This document shows, piece by piece, positions 1 to 7,665 of a stretch of 64,000 nucleotides of DNA (the stretch's first letter is position 1; every line of letters starts with the position of its first letter). The notes beneath the pieces were generated by a model that was not told the DNA's origin, ran no database searches, and saw nothing but the letters and a program-made list of their open reading frames with translations. The stretch spans positions 1,741,501-1,805,500 of the forward strand of contig NZ_CP041253.1 in NCBI RefSeq assembly GCF_006575665.1, read 5' to 3'. The DNA comes from Echinicola soli. Its GTDB lineage: Bacteria > Bacteroidota > Bacteroidia > Cytophagales > Cyclobacteriaceae. The translations under genes were made by a program, and so were the position numbers.

Positions 1-290
1 CTGAAGGCCATTCTACTATAGGCGGTTGCCTCCGTTTCGCCAAAGTAATCACTGATGTCACCACCTGCTACGAGTGTTCCCGGATTAGTGGTATTGAGTG
101 AATCAGTAGATACCAAATAAGCAGAAAGGGGTATTTCTGCATAGAAAACCCCAATTCTGTTTGCTTCTGGATCAAGAGCCAATCCGATATCAGATGGATC
201 GGTACATGCATTGATCAATGGCGTAGAAAGTAATAACAGTCCGGCGAGCTTAGCCTGCCAGGTCTGTATAGATGTTGTAATAACTTTCAA
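1..290 (-). CDS. DUF4270 family lipoprotein, N-terminal part (runs off left edge)
   Basis: The minus strand is open from position 290 to the window edge. A TTG start at 290-288 gives an N-terminus beginning MKVITTSIQTWQ, followed by a hydrophobic stretch and the lipobox-like INAC, so the mature protein would be a lipidated outer-membrane or periplasmic protein beginning CTDPSDIG. It overlaps the end of the upstream GT5-like gene by about 40 nt, which suggests translational coupling. DUF4270 lipoproteins are known next to this GT5-like gene and panC in Bacteroidota; that synteny and the CTDPSDIGL start are the basis of the name. Function is unknown. The start codon is an inference, since no ATG is available in frame nearby. 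Only about 96 residues are visible. Confidence 0.65.
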   Translation of the reverse strand, partial: MKVITTSIQTWQAKLAGLLLLSTPLINACTDPSDIGLALDPEANRIGVFYAEIPLSAYLVSTDSLNTTNPGTLVAGGDISDYFGETEATAYSRMAF

Positions 291-1065
291 AAAGTTGTTC
301 TTCTTCGTCTTCGTTGTTAATATCACACTTTTTGTCTTTAGAGCACTCTTCAATAATTTTGTTCAGACTTTCGGAGATTTGGTCACCTTTGATCACCACG
401 TCGGCATATTCCATACCGATTTTCAAGAAGCCTTCATAGTCTTTTGACTTCAATGGGGCCAATATGCTGTCATCAATGTCGACCATTTTGACCTTCTCCA
501 ACAAATCATCATCAAATTTATGATTAAATCCGTTATTATAAATAGTGAACACTGATTTTGTGTTTTTAAATAACGGTTCATTTTTGTAAGTGGTTTTCAG
601 GTACAAAGGAATCAAGCTGGTCATCCAGTCATTGCAGTGAACAATGTCAGGTGCCCATCCCAGTTTTTTGACCGTTTCGATAACGCCTTTGCAGAAGAAA
701 ATGGCCCTTTCGTCATTGTCTTCATAGAATTTTTCCTGCTTATCATGGAAAACGCTTTTACGCTGGAAATAGTCTTCGTTATCAATAAAATATACCTGAA
801 GCTTTGCGTTAGGAATGGAAGCGACCTTAATGATCAATGGTTTCTCCTCTTCCCCTACAGAAATGTTGATTCCTGAAAGCCTTACTACTTCATGCAACCT
901 GTTCTTTCTTTCGTTGATCAAACCAAATCTCGGAACAAGAATACGGATTTCCATTCCTTTTTCCTGCATTGCCTGTGGCAAAGCCCTAACGAAGTTAGCT
1001 ACCTCTGAGGTTTGAAGAAATGGATTGATTTCACTTGCTACGTAGAGAATACGAAGTTTGGACAT
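250..1065 (-). CDS. Glycogen/starch synthase-like (GT5 N-terminal domain) protein, probably not a working synthase
   Basis: 271 residues matching only the N-terminal half of GT5 glycogen synthases: the opening ILYVASEINPF resembles the family's ASEvaPf start, and PDIVHCNDWMTSLIPLYLK matches the conserved region around the HxxDW motif. The C-terminal nucleotide-sugar Rossmann domain is absent. The ADP-glucose-binding KTGGL motif is replaced by QTSEV. The C-terminal tail is acidic. Full synthases are near 480 residues, so this is either a short lineage-specific protein or a pseudo-enzyme. It is annotated in Bacteroidota genomes simply as glycogen/starch synthase. It is divergent from panC and overlaps the DUF4270 gene downstream. 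A role in glycogen synthesis should not be assumed. Confidence 0.8.
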   Translation of the reverse strand: MSKLRILYVASEINPFLQTSEVANFVRALPQAMQEKGMEIRILVPRFGLINERKNRLHEVVRLSGINISVGEEEKPLIIKVASIPNAKLQVYFIDNEDYFQRKSVFHDKQEKFYEDNDERAIFFCKGVIETVKKLGWAPDIVHCNDWMTSLIPLYLKTTYKNEPLFKNTKSVFTIYNNGFNHKFDDDLLEKVKMVDIDDSILAPLKSKDYEGFLKIGMEYADVVIKGDQISESLNKIIEECSKDKKCDINNEDEEEQLFESYYNIYTDLAG

Positions 1066-1101
1066 ATCTTGTTTTTTTTGTTGAGGGATAATACGGGACT
1101 A

Positions 1102-1109
1102 CAAAGATA
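1102..1109 (-). promoter_or_regulatory. -7 box for the GT5-like gene
   Basis: Read on the minus strand this is TATCTTTG, a perfect match to the Bacteroidota -7 consensus TAnnTTTG, about 37 nt upstream of the ATG at 1065. No convincing -33 TTTG lies at the right distance; the upstream DNA is a poly-T tract. Confidence 0.5.
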
Positions 1110-1131
1110 CAAAAAAAAATACAAAAACCCG

Positions 1132-1160
1132 TTGATATTGTCTAGAATAATTTACTTTTG
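1132..1160 (+). promoter_or_regulatory. Promoter of panC
   Basis: TTG at 1132-1134, an 18-nt spacer and TACTTTTG at 1153-1160 match the Bacteroidota vegetative promoter (TTTG at -33, TAnnTTTG at -7). It lies about 32 nt upstream of the chosen GTG start of panC and confirms that the gene begins inside, not upstream of, this AT-rich stretch. Confidence 0.6.
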
Positions 1161-1191
1161 CTCCTATTTTGCTAAGTGTAAATGTATAGTC

Positions 1192-2049
1192 GTGAAAATT
1201 CTAAAGACCAAGCAAGAGGTAAAACAACAGTTAAATGGTTATCGAAAGGCAGCCCAGACGGTTGGCCTGGTGCCGACGATGGGAGCGCTACATGATGGTC
1301 ACTTAAATTTGGTGAAAAATGCCAAAAATATGACTGATGTAGTAGTGGTTTCCATATTTGTCAATCCCACCCAATTCAATAATCCAGAGGATTTGGAAAA
1401 ATACCCCAGAAGGGTAACAGGGGATTTGGCCTTGTTGGAGAAAGAGGAGGTTGATTATGTGTTTCTTCCTGAAGTGGAGGAGATGTATCCACGGCCCTCT
1501 GCATTGACATTTGATTTTGGGGATTTAGAACGGACCCTGGAAGGGGCTTTCAGGCCGGGACATTTTAATGGGGTAGGAGTAGTAGTGTCGAAGTTGTTTC
1601 ATATCATCTGTCCCGATAAGGCGTTTTTTGGGCAAAAAGACCTTCAACAGGTGGCCATTATCCGAAGAATGGTGGATGATCTGTCTTTTGACGTGGAGAT
1701 GGTGGTGGTGCCTACTTCGCGTGAACCGGATGGATTGGCCATGTCTTCCCGTAATGGGAGGCTGACATCGGCCGACCGCAAAAGAGCCCTGATCCTTTTC
1801 GAATCCCTGGTGCTGGCGCGAAAGGAACTTTTAGCAGGCAAGCCGTGGTTTGAGGTACAGGACAAAATATCACACAAATTTAATTTGGAGCAGGGAGTGG
1901 AGTTGGAATACTTTGAGCTGGTGAGGACAAAAAGCCTTGAATTGGTATCAGAGATAGATATTTCACAACAAAACGAGTCCCAAGAATACTCCATCTGCAC
2001 CGCAGCTAACGTCGGTGATGTGAGGTTGATCGACAACTTACCAATTTAA
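1192..2049 (+). CDS. panC: Pantoate--beta-alanine ligase (pantothenate synthetase)
   Basis: Catalyses ATP-dependent condensation of pantoate and beta-alanine to pantothenate, the last step of vitamin B5 synthesis, in the cytoplasm. 285 residues from the GTG at 1192, the usual PanC length; the frame is open further upstream, but that part is not PanC-like and would cross the promoter. The nucleotidyl-transferase HIGH-type motif is HDGH at residues 34-37, preceded by VPTMGAL. Further signatures are VNPTQF, FGQKDLQQ and the KMSKS-like MSSRN. panD follows after 30 nt, so two steps of the same pathway are adjacent. One oddity is a short insert (ISQQNESQEYS) just before the C-terminal AANVGDVRLIDN motif. 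Confidence 0.97.
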   Translation: MKILKTKQEVKQQLNGYRKAAQTVGLVPTMGALHDGHLNLVKNAKNMTDVVVVSIFVNPTQFNNPEDLEKYPRRVTGDLALLEKEEVDYVFLPEVEEMYPRPSALTFDFGDLERTLEGAFRPGHFNGVGVVVSKLFHIICPDKAFFGQKDLQQVAIIRRMVDDLSFDVEMVVVPTSREPDGLAMSSRNGRLTSADRKRALILFESLVLARKELLAGKPWFEVQDKISHKFNLEQGVELEYFELVRTKSLELVSEIDISQQNESQEYSICTAANVGDVRLIDNLPI

Positions 2050-2079
2050 TCCTTAAATTTGTGGCAAATTTAGAAAGCA

Positions 2080-2427
2080 ATGCAAATTCAGTTATTGAAA
2101 TCAAAGATTCACAGGGTCAAGATTACGCAAGCGGAACTTCATTATGTGGGAAGTATCACTATTGATGAGGATTTGATGGATGCAGCTAACATGATTGAAA
2201 ACGAAAAAGTGCAGATCGTTAATGTCAATAATGGTGAGCGGCTGGAGACTTACGTGATCAAAGGTGAGCGCGGCAGCGGTATGGTCTGCCTGAATGGTCC
2301 TGCAGCCAGAAAAGCGCAAGTAGGTGACGTGGTGATCATTATTTCTTATGCTTCCATGGACTTTGAAGAGGCGAAGAAGTATAAGCCAGTGGTTATATTT
2401 CCGGATGACTCCAATAAATTGATCTAA
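2080..2427 (+). CDS. panD: Aspartate 1-decarboxylase proenzyme
   Basis: Makes beta-alanine from L-aspartate, supplying the substrate of PanC. 115 residues. The self-processing site is Gly24-Ser25 in HYVGSITID; cleavage there creates the pyruvoyl cofactor on Ser25. Lys9, Tyr22, Arg54 and Tyr58 occupy the expected places, and [11 protein letters not shown] is the conserved oxyanion segment. It follows panC by 30 nt. The spacer contains TAAATTTG (2054-2061), a possible additional -7 box with no clear -33. The stop is one base before the next gene, so panC-panD-flippase probably form one transcript. Confidence 0.97.
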   Translation: MQIQLLKSKIHRVKITQAELHYVGSITIDEDLMDAANMIENEKVQIVNVNNGERLETYVIKGERGSGMVCLNGPAARKAQVGDVVIIISYASMDFEEAKKYKPVVIFPDDSNKLI

Positions 2428-2428
2428 G

Positions 2429-3445
2429 TTGAGACTAACAGTAAAGCAATGGATCCAAGTGGTCATATCCCTGGTGGTGGCCATTTGGATTTTTTGGTTC
2501 TTATATAAAGATGTAAAAATGGAAAGCCTGTTGGAAGCACTTCAGCAGGCTTCACTGTTTTGGATCTGCATGTCTATTGGCATTTCGATCCTGGGATTTG
2601 GCGTGAGGGCCTGGCGGTGGAAATTGCTCATTGATGCAGATCTGGAGGAGAGGCTCCCTACTTCGAGGGCTTTTTGGGGCCTGATGATAGGTTATCTTGT
2701 CAATATGCTGATCCCTCGTGCTGGTGAAGTAGCCCGGTGCGGGGTACTTAAGAAGACAGAAAAACTTCCCGTTAGTAAATTGCTCGGTACGGTGATTTTG
2801 GAGCGATCAGTGGACCTGTTGTTTATGTTGGGGGTTATTTTTTTGGCTTTTATCCTCGAACGCGAAGTTTTTGTGGGATTGGCCAATGATCTGGTGTCCT
2901 TGGAAGCCATCAAAACCGGCTTACAGGAATATATGCCTTTGTTGATCAGTGGTGTGGTTTTGTTGGGAATCGTTTTTTATTGGGTGTCCCATCGATATCG
3001 TGACCATGGATTGGTAAAGAAGTTTCATCACTTTATGCGTGAGCTTATAGGAGGGCTAAAGAGTGTACAGCGTATGAAAAACCGCTTGGGTTTCTGGCTT
3101 TCCTCAGTCGGGATTTGGATAATTTATTTCCTCATGATGTATTTTATTGCCATTGGGATGCCCAGTACTGCCAATTTGTCTCCATCCGCTGTGCTGATGG
3201 TGATGGTGATGGGGAGTATTGGGATGGTGGCACCAGTCCAGGGTGGAATTGGGACCTTTCATGCCTTAGTAGCTTTTATTTTAATGACATATGGTCTGAC
3301 TGAAGAAGAGGGCAAAATATTTGCTATTATCGTCCATAGCTCCCAAGTGCTGATCGTGCTGGTGGCTGGTGTCATCAGCTTACTGGTAGTGGCAAAAATT
3401 TCTGTCATAGCAAAACCACAAGCGGAGCATTTGCGTAATAATTAA
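2429..3445 (+). CDS. UPF0104/MprF-type flippase-domain membrane protein
   Basis: 338 residues with multiple hydrophobic segments from residue 12 to the C-terminus. The pattern fits the lysylphosphatidylglycerol synthase transmembrane region family (PF03706, related to AglD and the flippase half of MprF). Recognisable pieces are RAWRWKLLID, YLVNMLIPRAGEVARCGVL, LGTVILERSVDLLFML and the late MVAPVQGGIGTFHALV. There is no soluble aminoacyl-transferase domain, so it would move or bind a lipid rather than modify it; substrate unknown. The start is TTG at 2429, one base after the panD stop, consistent with translational coupling. Confidence 0.85.
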   Translation: MRLTVKQWIQVVISLVVAIWIFWFLYKDVKMESLLEALQQASLFWICMSIGISILGFGVRAWRWKLLIDADLEERLPTSRAFWGLMIGYLVNMLIPRAGEVARCGVLKKTEKLPVSKLLGTVILERSVDLLFMLGVIFLAFILEREVFVGLANDLVSLEAIKTGLQEYMPLLISGVVLLGIVFYWVSHRYRDHGLVKKFHHFMRELIGGLKSVQRMKNRLGFWLSSVGIWIIYFLMMYFIAIGMPSTANLSPSAVLMVMVMGSIGMVAPVQGGIGTFHALVAFILMTYGLTEEEGKIFAIIVHSSQVLIVLVAGVISLLVVAKISVIAKPQAEHLRNN

Positions 3446-3466
3446 GCGTTTAAAACAAACAAAAAT

Positions 3467-4159
3467 ATGTTACTGATTCTAATTGTCGTTGTATTTGGGA
3501 TTTTGGGCTTTGTGATTAGTCGGAAGCTCAAGAACAAATTTAAAAAGTACTCTCAGACGGCCTTGGAGGCCAATCTTTCAGGAAAGGAAATAGCCGAGCT
3601 GATGCTGGCTGACCACGGTATTCATAATGTTGCGGTAAACTGTGTGGAAGGCAAGCTGACCGACCACTATAACCCTCAGAACAAAACGGTGAACCTCAGC
3701 CCAGATGTTTATTATGGCAGAAATGCTGCGGCTACTGCTGTGGCAGCCCACGAATGTGGCCACGCCGTGCAGCATGCCCGGTCGTATGCTTGGTTAGGCC
3801 TGCGCTCTGCGATGGTGCCTATTCAGAACATCAGTGGTAAAATCCTCAATTTTGTGCTGATCGCTTCCTTGTTTGGAGGACTGGCACTGTTTAACCTGCC
3901 GTGGGAAATGGTAGGAGTGATTGTGGTAGGCTCCTATGGGGTGATTACCTTGTTTACCTTGGTGACCTTGCCCGTGGAGTTTGATGCGAGTAGAAGAGCC
4001 TTGGCTTGGGTGAAGGAAAGAAATATCGTCACGCCATCGGAATATGAGATGTCGAAGGACTCCCTTAAATGGGCAGCCATGACCTATGTGGTAGCGGCGA
4101 TGGCATCCTTGACTACGTTGGCCTACTATGCTATGATCTTCTTTGGCGGAAGAGATTAA
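3467..4159 (+). CDS. Zinc metallopeptidase, YugP family (membrane)
   Basis: 230 residues. It has an N-terminal membrane anchor (residues 1-18), the zinc motif HECGH at residues 95-99 inside AAHECGHAVQHA, two hydrophobic segments after residue 120, and a conserved LPVEFDASRRAL that supplies a third acidic ligand in this family (PF04298). The family is widespread, but substrates are poorly known. It lies 21 nt behind the flippase gene, probably in the same transcript, and faces dusB convergently. Confidence 0.88.
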   Translation: MLLILIVVVFGILGFVISRKLKNKFKKYSQTALEANLSGKEIAELMLADHGIHNVAVNCVEGKLTDHYNPQNKTVNLSPDVYYGRNAAATAVAAHECGHAVQHARSYAWLGLRSAMVPIQNISGKILNFVLIASLFGGLALFNLPWEMVGVIVVGSYGVITLFTLVTLPVEFDASRRALAWVKERNIVTPSEYEMSKDSLKWAAMTYVVAAMASLTTLAYYAMIFFGGRD

Positions 4160-4196
4160 CAAGAGAACAAAGAGTTTCATGATGGTGTCGGTAAAA

Positions 4197-4290
4197 CGTC
4201 ATTGCGAACGCAGAGAAACGGATTGAAGCAATCTTCTTCTCTTGGGATGAGACTGCTTCGTCGTTCCTCCAGGCAGGATCGAAGTGACGG
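4197..4290. repeat. REP/BIME-like palindromic module (diverged copy)
   Basis: Begins CGTCATTGCGAACGCAGAG and ends GAAGTGACGG, the same head and near-same tail as the 108-bp modules at 14188-14295 and 53256-53363, including the core TTGAAGCAATCT. The middle differs. It lies in the 426-bp convergent spacer between the metallopeptidase and dusB. Confidence 0.6.
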
Positions 4291-4358
4291 TTTTTGAAGA
4301 AAAAAGTAAGAGAAAAAGTGTCAAGTAAATTCAGAACGTGACATCAAGATTTAATAGA

Positions 4359-4395
4359 AAGGGCTGCTTTCCAGTGGGAAGGCAGCCCTTATTTA
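4359..4395. terminator. Bidirectional hairpin between convergent genes
   Basis: Stem of AAGGGCTGC and GGCAGCCCTT with an inner TTTCC/GGGAA pairing and a 3-nt loop, followed by an AT-rich run. It sits between the ends of the metallopeptidase gene (4159) and dusB (4586) and can serve both. Confidence 0.65.
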
Positions 4396-4431
4396 TATAA
4401 TGGTGTTGTTTACTCCTTTGGGATTACAAAC

Positions 4432-4545
4432 GGACCAAGCCATATCCATATTTCTGGGGCCGGGGAAGGTTTCCATTCGTTTGGTATGTCGCCACAAAGT
4501 AGCCAAGACAGGAAGTGTTTTGTAGGAGGATTCCAAATTTCAAGT
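4432..4545 (+). repeat. Truncated copy of the second subfamily of the GGAYCAAGC element
   Basis: Starts with the terminal motif GGACCAAGC and then TATTTCTGGGG. It stays similar to 13851-13965 through TTTGGTATGTCGCCAC and AAGTGTTTTGTAGG. The right end found in other copies is missing, so this is a head-only remnant. The bases after it (CAAGTCTCCCATCTCAAG) belong to another simple repeat also seen near 19670-19705. Confidence 0.6.
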
Positions 4546-4585
4546 CTCCCATCTCAAGTCTAACGTCTCATATCTAAGCCTCTCC

Positions 4586-5587
4586 TTAGCCTTGAGTAAC
4601 AAACTGGTAATCGGCAAAGTCCACTGCGACTTGATCCAGGAGCGAAGAGACTTCAGCATAGGTGTCCGCCGTGACCATTTTGGTGCGGTAGGGTTTGAAA
4701 TTTGGCATGCCGCGGAAGTAATTGGTATAGTGTCTTCTCATTTCCAGGATACCGAGTTTTTCACCTTTCCATTTGACAGAAAAGTCCAAGTGTTTTTTGG
4801 CAGTATTGATGCGTTCTTCCAGGCCTGGTGCGGCAAGTTTTTCTCCCGTTTCGAAATATTGCTTGATTTCATTGAAAATCCATGGGTAGCCAATTGCCGC
4901 ACGGCCAATCATCATGCCGTCCACGCCAAAGCGGTTTCGGTATTCCAATGCCCTTTCGGGACTGTCGATGTCGCCATTGCCGAACAATGGAATGTGGATT
5001 CTTTGGTTTTCCTTGATCTTGGCCAGGTAAGTCCAGTCGGCTTCACCTTTGTACATTTGCTTTCTGGTACGTGCGTGAACGCTGATGGCCTGGATGCCTA
5101 CGTCCTGAAGCCTTTCCACGACTTCTACGATCCGGATGGTGTTATTGTCCCATCCAAGGCGGGTTTTTACGGTGACGGGGATATTGACGGCTTTGACGAT
5201 CTCGGCGGTCATGCTCACCATTTTATCAATGTCAAGCAAAATGCCAGCACCGGCACCTTTGCAGGCTACTTTATTGACAGGGCAGCCGTAATTGATGTCC
5301 AGAATGTCCGGTCCGGCTTGTTCGGCTATGGCGGCAGCTTCCCTCATGGAATCAATTTCATTTCCGAATATCTGAATGCCGATAGGTCGTTCGTATTCAA
5401 AAATATCCAGCTTTTGGACACTTTTGGCCGCATCCCTGATCAGGCCTTCCGAGCTGATGAACTCTGTGTACATCAAATCCGCACCATTTTCCTTACACAC
5501 CGCTCTGAATGGTGGGTCACTGACATCTTCCATCGGTGCCAGCAGTAAGGGAAATTCTCCCAAGGCTAAGTTTCCTATTTTTACCAC
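4586..5587 (-). CDS. dusB: tRNA-dihydrouridine synthase
   Basis: FMN-dependent reduction of uridines in the tRNA D-loop using NADPH. 333 residues, typical for DusB. It shows the opening LLLAPMEDVSDPPFR, the tRNA-binding/catalytic Cys102 in INYGCPV, the KTRLGWD segment, HARTRKQMYKG, and the phosphate-binding FGNGDI and DGMMIGRAAIG. The start is GTG at 5587; no better start lies upstream before the divergent CPBP gene (start 5625). The 37-bp divergent spacer holds GTAAATTTAC, a near -7 sequence on both strands. The terminator at 4359-4395 lies downstream. Confidence 0.95.
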   Translation of the reverse strand: MVKIGNLALGEFPLLLAPMEDVSDPPFRAVCKENGADLMYTEFISSEGLIRDAAKSVQKLDIFEYERPIGIQIFGNEIDSMREAAAIAEQAGPDILDINYGCPVNKVACKGAGAGILLDIDKMVSMTAEIVKAVNIPVTVKTRLGWDNNTIRIVEVVERLQDVGIQAISVHARTRKQMYKGEADWTYLAKIKENQRIHIPLFGNGDIDSPERALEYRNRFGVDGMMIGRAAIGYPWIFNEIKQYFETGEKLAAPGLEERINTAKKHLDFSVKWKGEKLGILEMRRHYTNYFRGMPNFKPYRTKMVTADTYAEVSSLLDQVAVDFADYQFVTQG

Positions 5588-5624
5588 GATTGATTTATAA
5601 TTTTCCTGTAAATTTACCCCAATT

Positions 5625-6587
5625 ATGGAGATTTATAAAACCCAAAGCCAAATTGCTGCAAAACACAACTGGTTATTGTCTCTAGTTGTCCTTGTTTTGA
5701 TCACTTTTGGCGCACTTGCACTGACTCAAGGGATTGCATTGGTAATTATCCCTTTTCTATTTAATATTAGCTATGAAGATATCCTGCCCTTGTTTACCGG
5801 AGAGCTGGAACATCCTAACGGCCGGATGGCCATGCTGTTTCTTCAGGGCTTAGGTGGAGGCCTGGCTTTTTTCCTTGCTGGATGGTTGTTTTCTCATATT
5901 GTGGAAAAAGCCAGCCTTGGATGGAAACACCAATTTGCCCGTGTAAAGTTCACTTATCTTTTGCTCCTGATACCGCTGCTGTTTGGCTTCGTGTTATTTG
6001 ATGCAAAAGTGATCGAGTGGAACATGAATGTGGAGTTTCCGCCGTTTATGGAGGGATTTGAAACGTTTGCCCGTGAAATGGAAGATCAGGCAATGAAAAT
6101 GACCATGTTTTTGACCGATTTTCAGACCTTAGGAGAGTTCTTAGCAGGGGTGCTGGTAATCGGTGTTTTGGCAGGAATAGGGGAAGAATATTTCTTCAGA
6201 GGAATATTGCAGCCAAAACTGCACCGTTATTTTGGCAATGCCCATGCAGGGGTGTGGCTGGCAGCTTTTGTTTTTTCTGCGATTCACTTTCAGTTCTATG
6301 GATTTTTCCCTCGTTTACTTCTTGGAGCACTTTTTGGCTACTTGTATCTGTACTCAGGAAGTTTGATTTATCCCATAGTGGGGCATGTGCTGAACAATAC
6401 ATTCACCATTGTCATGGTCTACCTGAACAAGTTGGGGATGGTGGAATTCAACATAGAAGACCCAGAGGGCGTTAACTGGTATACGGTGCTGCTAGGGCTG
6501 ATGGTCTTTATCGCCTGCATGCGACTTTTTGTTCAACAAGGAAATAAAAATAAAACTTTACATGGAGAAGTGGCAGAAGGTTTTTGA
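5625..6587 (+). CDS. CPBP (CAAX/Abi) family intramembrane metalloprotease
   Basis: 320 residues with about eight hydrophobic segments. The three catalytic blocks of the CPBP family are visible: EEYFFR with Glu187, Glu188 and Arg192; His221 in SAIHFQFYG; and His254 in YPIVGHVLNN. Members act as membrane-embedded glutamic or metal-type proteases; the substrate here is unknown. The last 26 nt overlap the start of the DUF2007 gene, and that gene overlaps cdsA, so the three should be translated as a coupled unit. Confidence 0.9.
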   Translation: MEIYKTQSQIAAKHNWLLSLVVLVLITFGALALTQGIALVIIPFLFNISYEDILPLFTGELEHPNGRMAMLFLQGLGGGLAFFLAGWLFSHIVEKASLGWKHQFARVKFTYLLLLIPLLFGFVLFDAKVIEWNMNVEFPPFMEGFETFAREMEDQAMKMTMFLTDFQTLGEFLAGVLVIGVLAGIGEEYFFRGILQPKLHRYFGNAHAGVWLAAFVFSAIHFQFYGFFPRLLLGALFGYLYLYSGSLIYPIVGHVLNNTFTIVMVYLNKLGMVEFNIEDPEGVNWYTVLLGLMVFIACMRLFVQQGNKNKTLHGEVAEGF

Positions 6588-6768
6588 GTCGGAGTCGGTC
6601 GTCAGGGCCGAAATCGTTAAGGGAGTACTTGGCGAACATGACATCACCGCGATTGTACTGAATAAAAAGGAATCTGTGTACCAAATCAACGGGAGTTATC
6701 ATGTGATGGTAACTTCTGAGAAGGCCTTTGAGGCTGCTAATTTAATCAAGAATGAGATATCGTTTTAA
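6562..6768 (+). CDS. DUF2007-type small protein
   Basis: 68 residues from the ATG at 6562 (MEKWQKVFES). A longer in-frame start at 6529 lies deep inside the CPBP gene and is less likely. The pattern (two short alpha-beta units with AEIVKGVLGEHDITAIVLNKK and YHVMVTSEKAFEAANLI) fits the DUF2007 putative signal-transducing family, which folds like a PII/ACT domain. It overlaps CPBP by 26 nt and cdsA by 17 nt. A link to phospholipid synthesis is suggested only by position. Confidence 0.8.
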   Translation: MEKWQKVFESESVVRAEIVKGVLGEHDITAIVLNKKESVYQINGSYHVMVTSEKAFEAANLIKNEISF

Positions 6769-7591
6769 TATTTCCAATTATAGTGAACTGGGACAGCGTA
6801 TCATCACGGCCTTACTGGGAGCAGCGGTCATTGTTTTAGGATGCATGTACAGTGAGTGGGCTTACTTTTTGATTTTCGGAACGATTCTGGTTTTGTCACA
6901 GCTGGAATTTTACAAACTATGTGGGCTGGACGGGATGCTTCCCCTAAAGTCTTTCGGTACTTTTTTGGGCTTTATGATTTTTGTTATGACTTTTTTTGTG
7001 GAGATGCAGCACCTGGATGATAAGTATTATTTTCTTATCTTTCCCATGATATCACTGATATTCTTTATCAAGCTCTATCGTAAATCGGATAAAAAACCAT
7101 TTACAGGTATTGCGTTCACGTTTTTGGGGATATTTTATGTGGCAGTGCCCTTTTCTTTATTGAACTTAGCTGCGTTTTCAGTGGATAAAACCTTCCACTA
7201 TGAAGTAATCGTGGGATCGCTTTTTATCCTTTGGGCCAGTGATAGTGGTGCGTATTTTGCTGGAACAAAATTCGGTAAAACGAAGTTGTTTGAGAGAGTG
7301 TCCCCCAAGAAATCCTGGGAAGGCAGTTTGGGAGGAGCTGCTGCTGCGATTGTGACAGCCTACTTGCTCAGTTTAAACTTTGCGGTAATCCCTCAGTGGA
7401 AATGGTTCTGCATAGGCGGCATTATTGTTATCGCAGGTACATATGGTGATCTGATTGAGTCGTTGTTTAAGAGGAGTATTGCTATCAAAGACTCAGGAAG
7501 AGGGCTTCCCGGACATGGAGGATTTATGGATCGTTTTGACGGATTGTTAGTTTCGGCTCCTTTTATCGCGGCATTTTTGAAAATATTTTAA
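6752..7591 (+). CDS. cdsA: Phosphatidate cytidylyltransferase (CDP-diglyceride synthase)
   Basis: Activates phosphatidic acid with CTP to CDP-diacylglycerol, the branch point of bacterial phospholipid synthesis, in the inner membrane. 279 residues with about eight membrane segments. It contains SPKKSWEGSLGG and the C-terminal family signature SLFKRSIAIKDSGR followed by LPGHGGFMDRFD. The start ATG at 6752 lies inside the DUF2007 gene. psd, which acts further down the same pathway, lies 1.9 kb downstream. Confidence 0.95.
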   Translation: MRYRFNISNYSELGQRIITALLGAAVIVLGCMYSEWAYFLIFGTILVLSQLEFYKLCGLDGMLPLKSFGTFLGFMIFVMTFFVEMQHLDDKYYFLIFPMISLIFFIKLYRKSDKKPFTGIAFTFLGIFYVAVPFSLLNLAAFSVDKTFHYEVIVGSLFILWASDSGAYFAGTKFGKTKLFERVSPKKSWEGSLGGAAAAIVTAYLLSLNFAVIPQWKWFCIGGIIVIAGTYGDLIESLFKRSIAIKDSGRGLPGHGGFMDRFDGLLVSAPFIAAFLKIF

Positions 7592-7665
7592 AATATATAG
7601 TTCTATTTTGAAAATGTATCTAATATTATATCAAATTTAGTCTCTACATAAACTAAAACCCAATT

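Noticed and set aside
4592..5548. 318-codon open frame on the plus strand
   Set aside because: Lies entirely antisense to dusB, whose motifs are clear; its translation has no recognisable domain.
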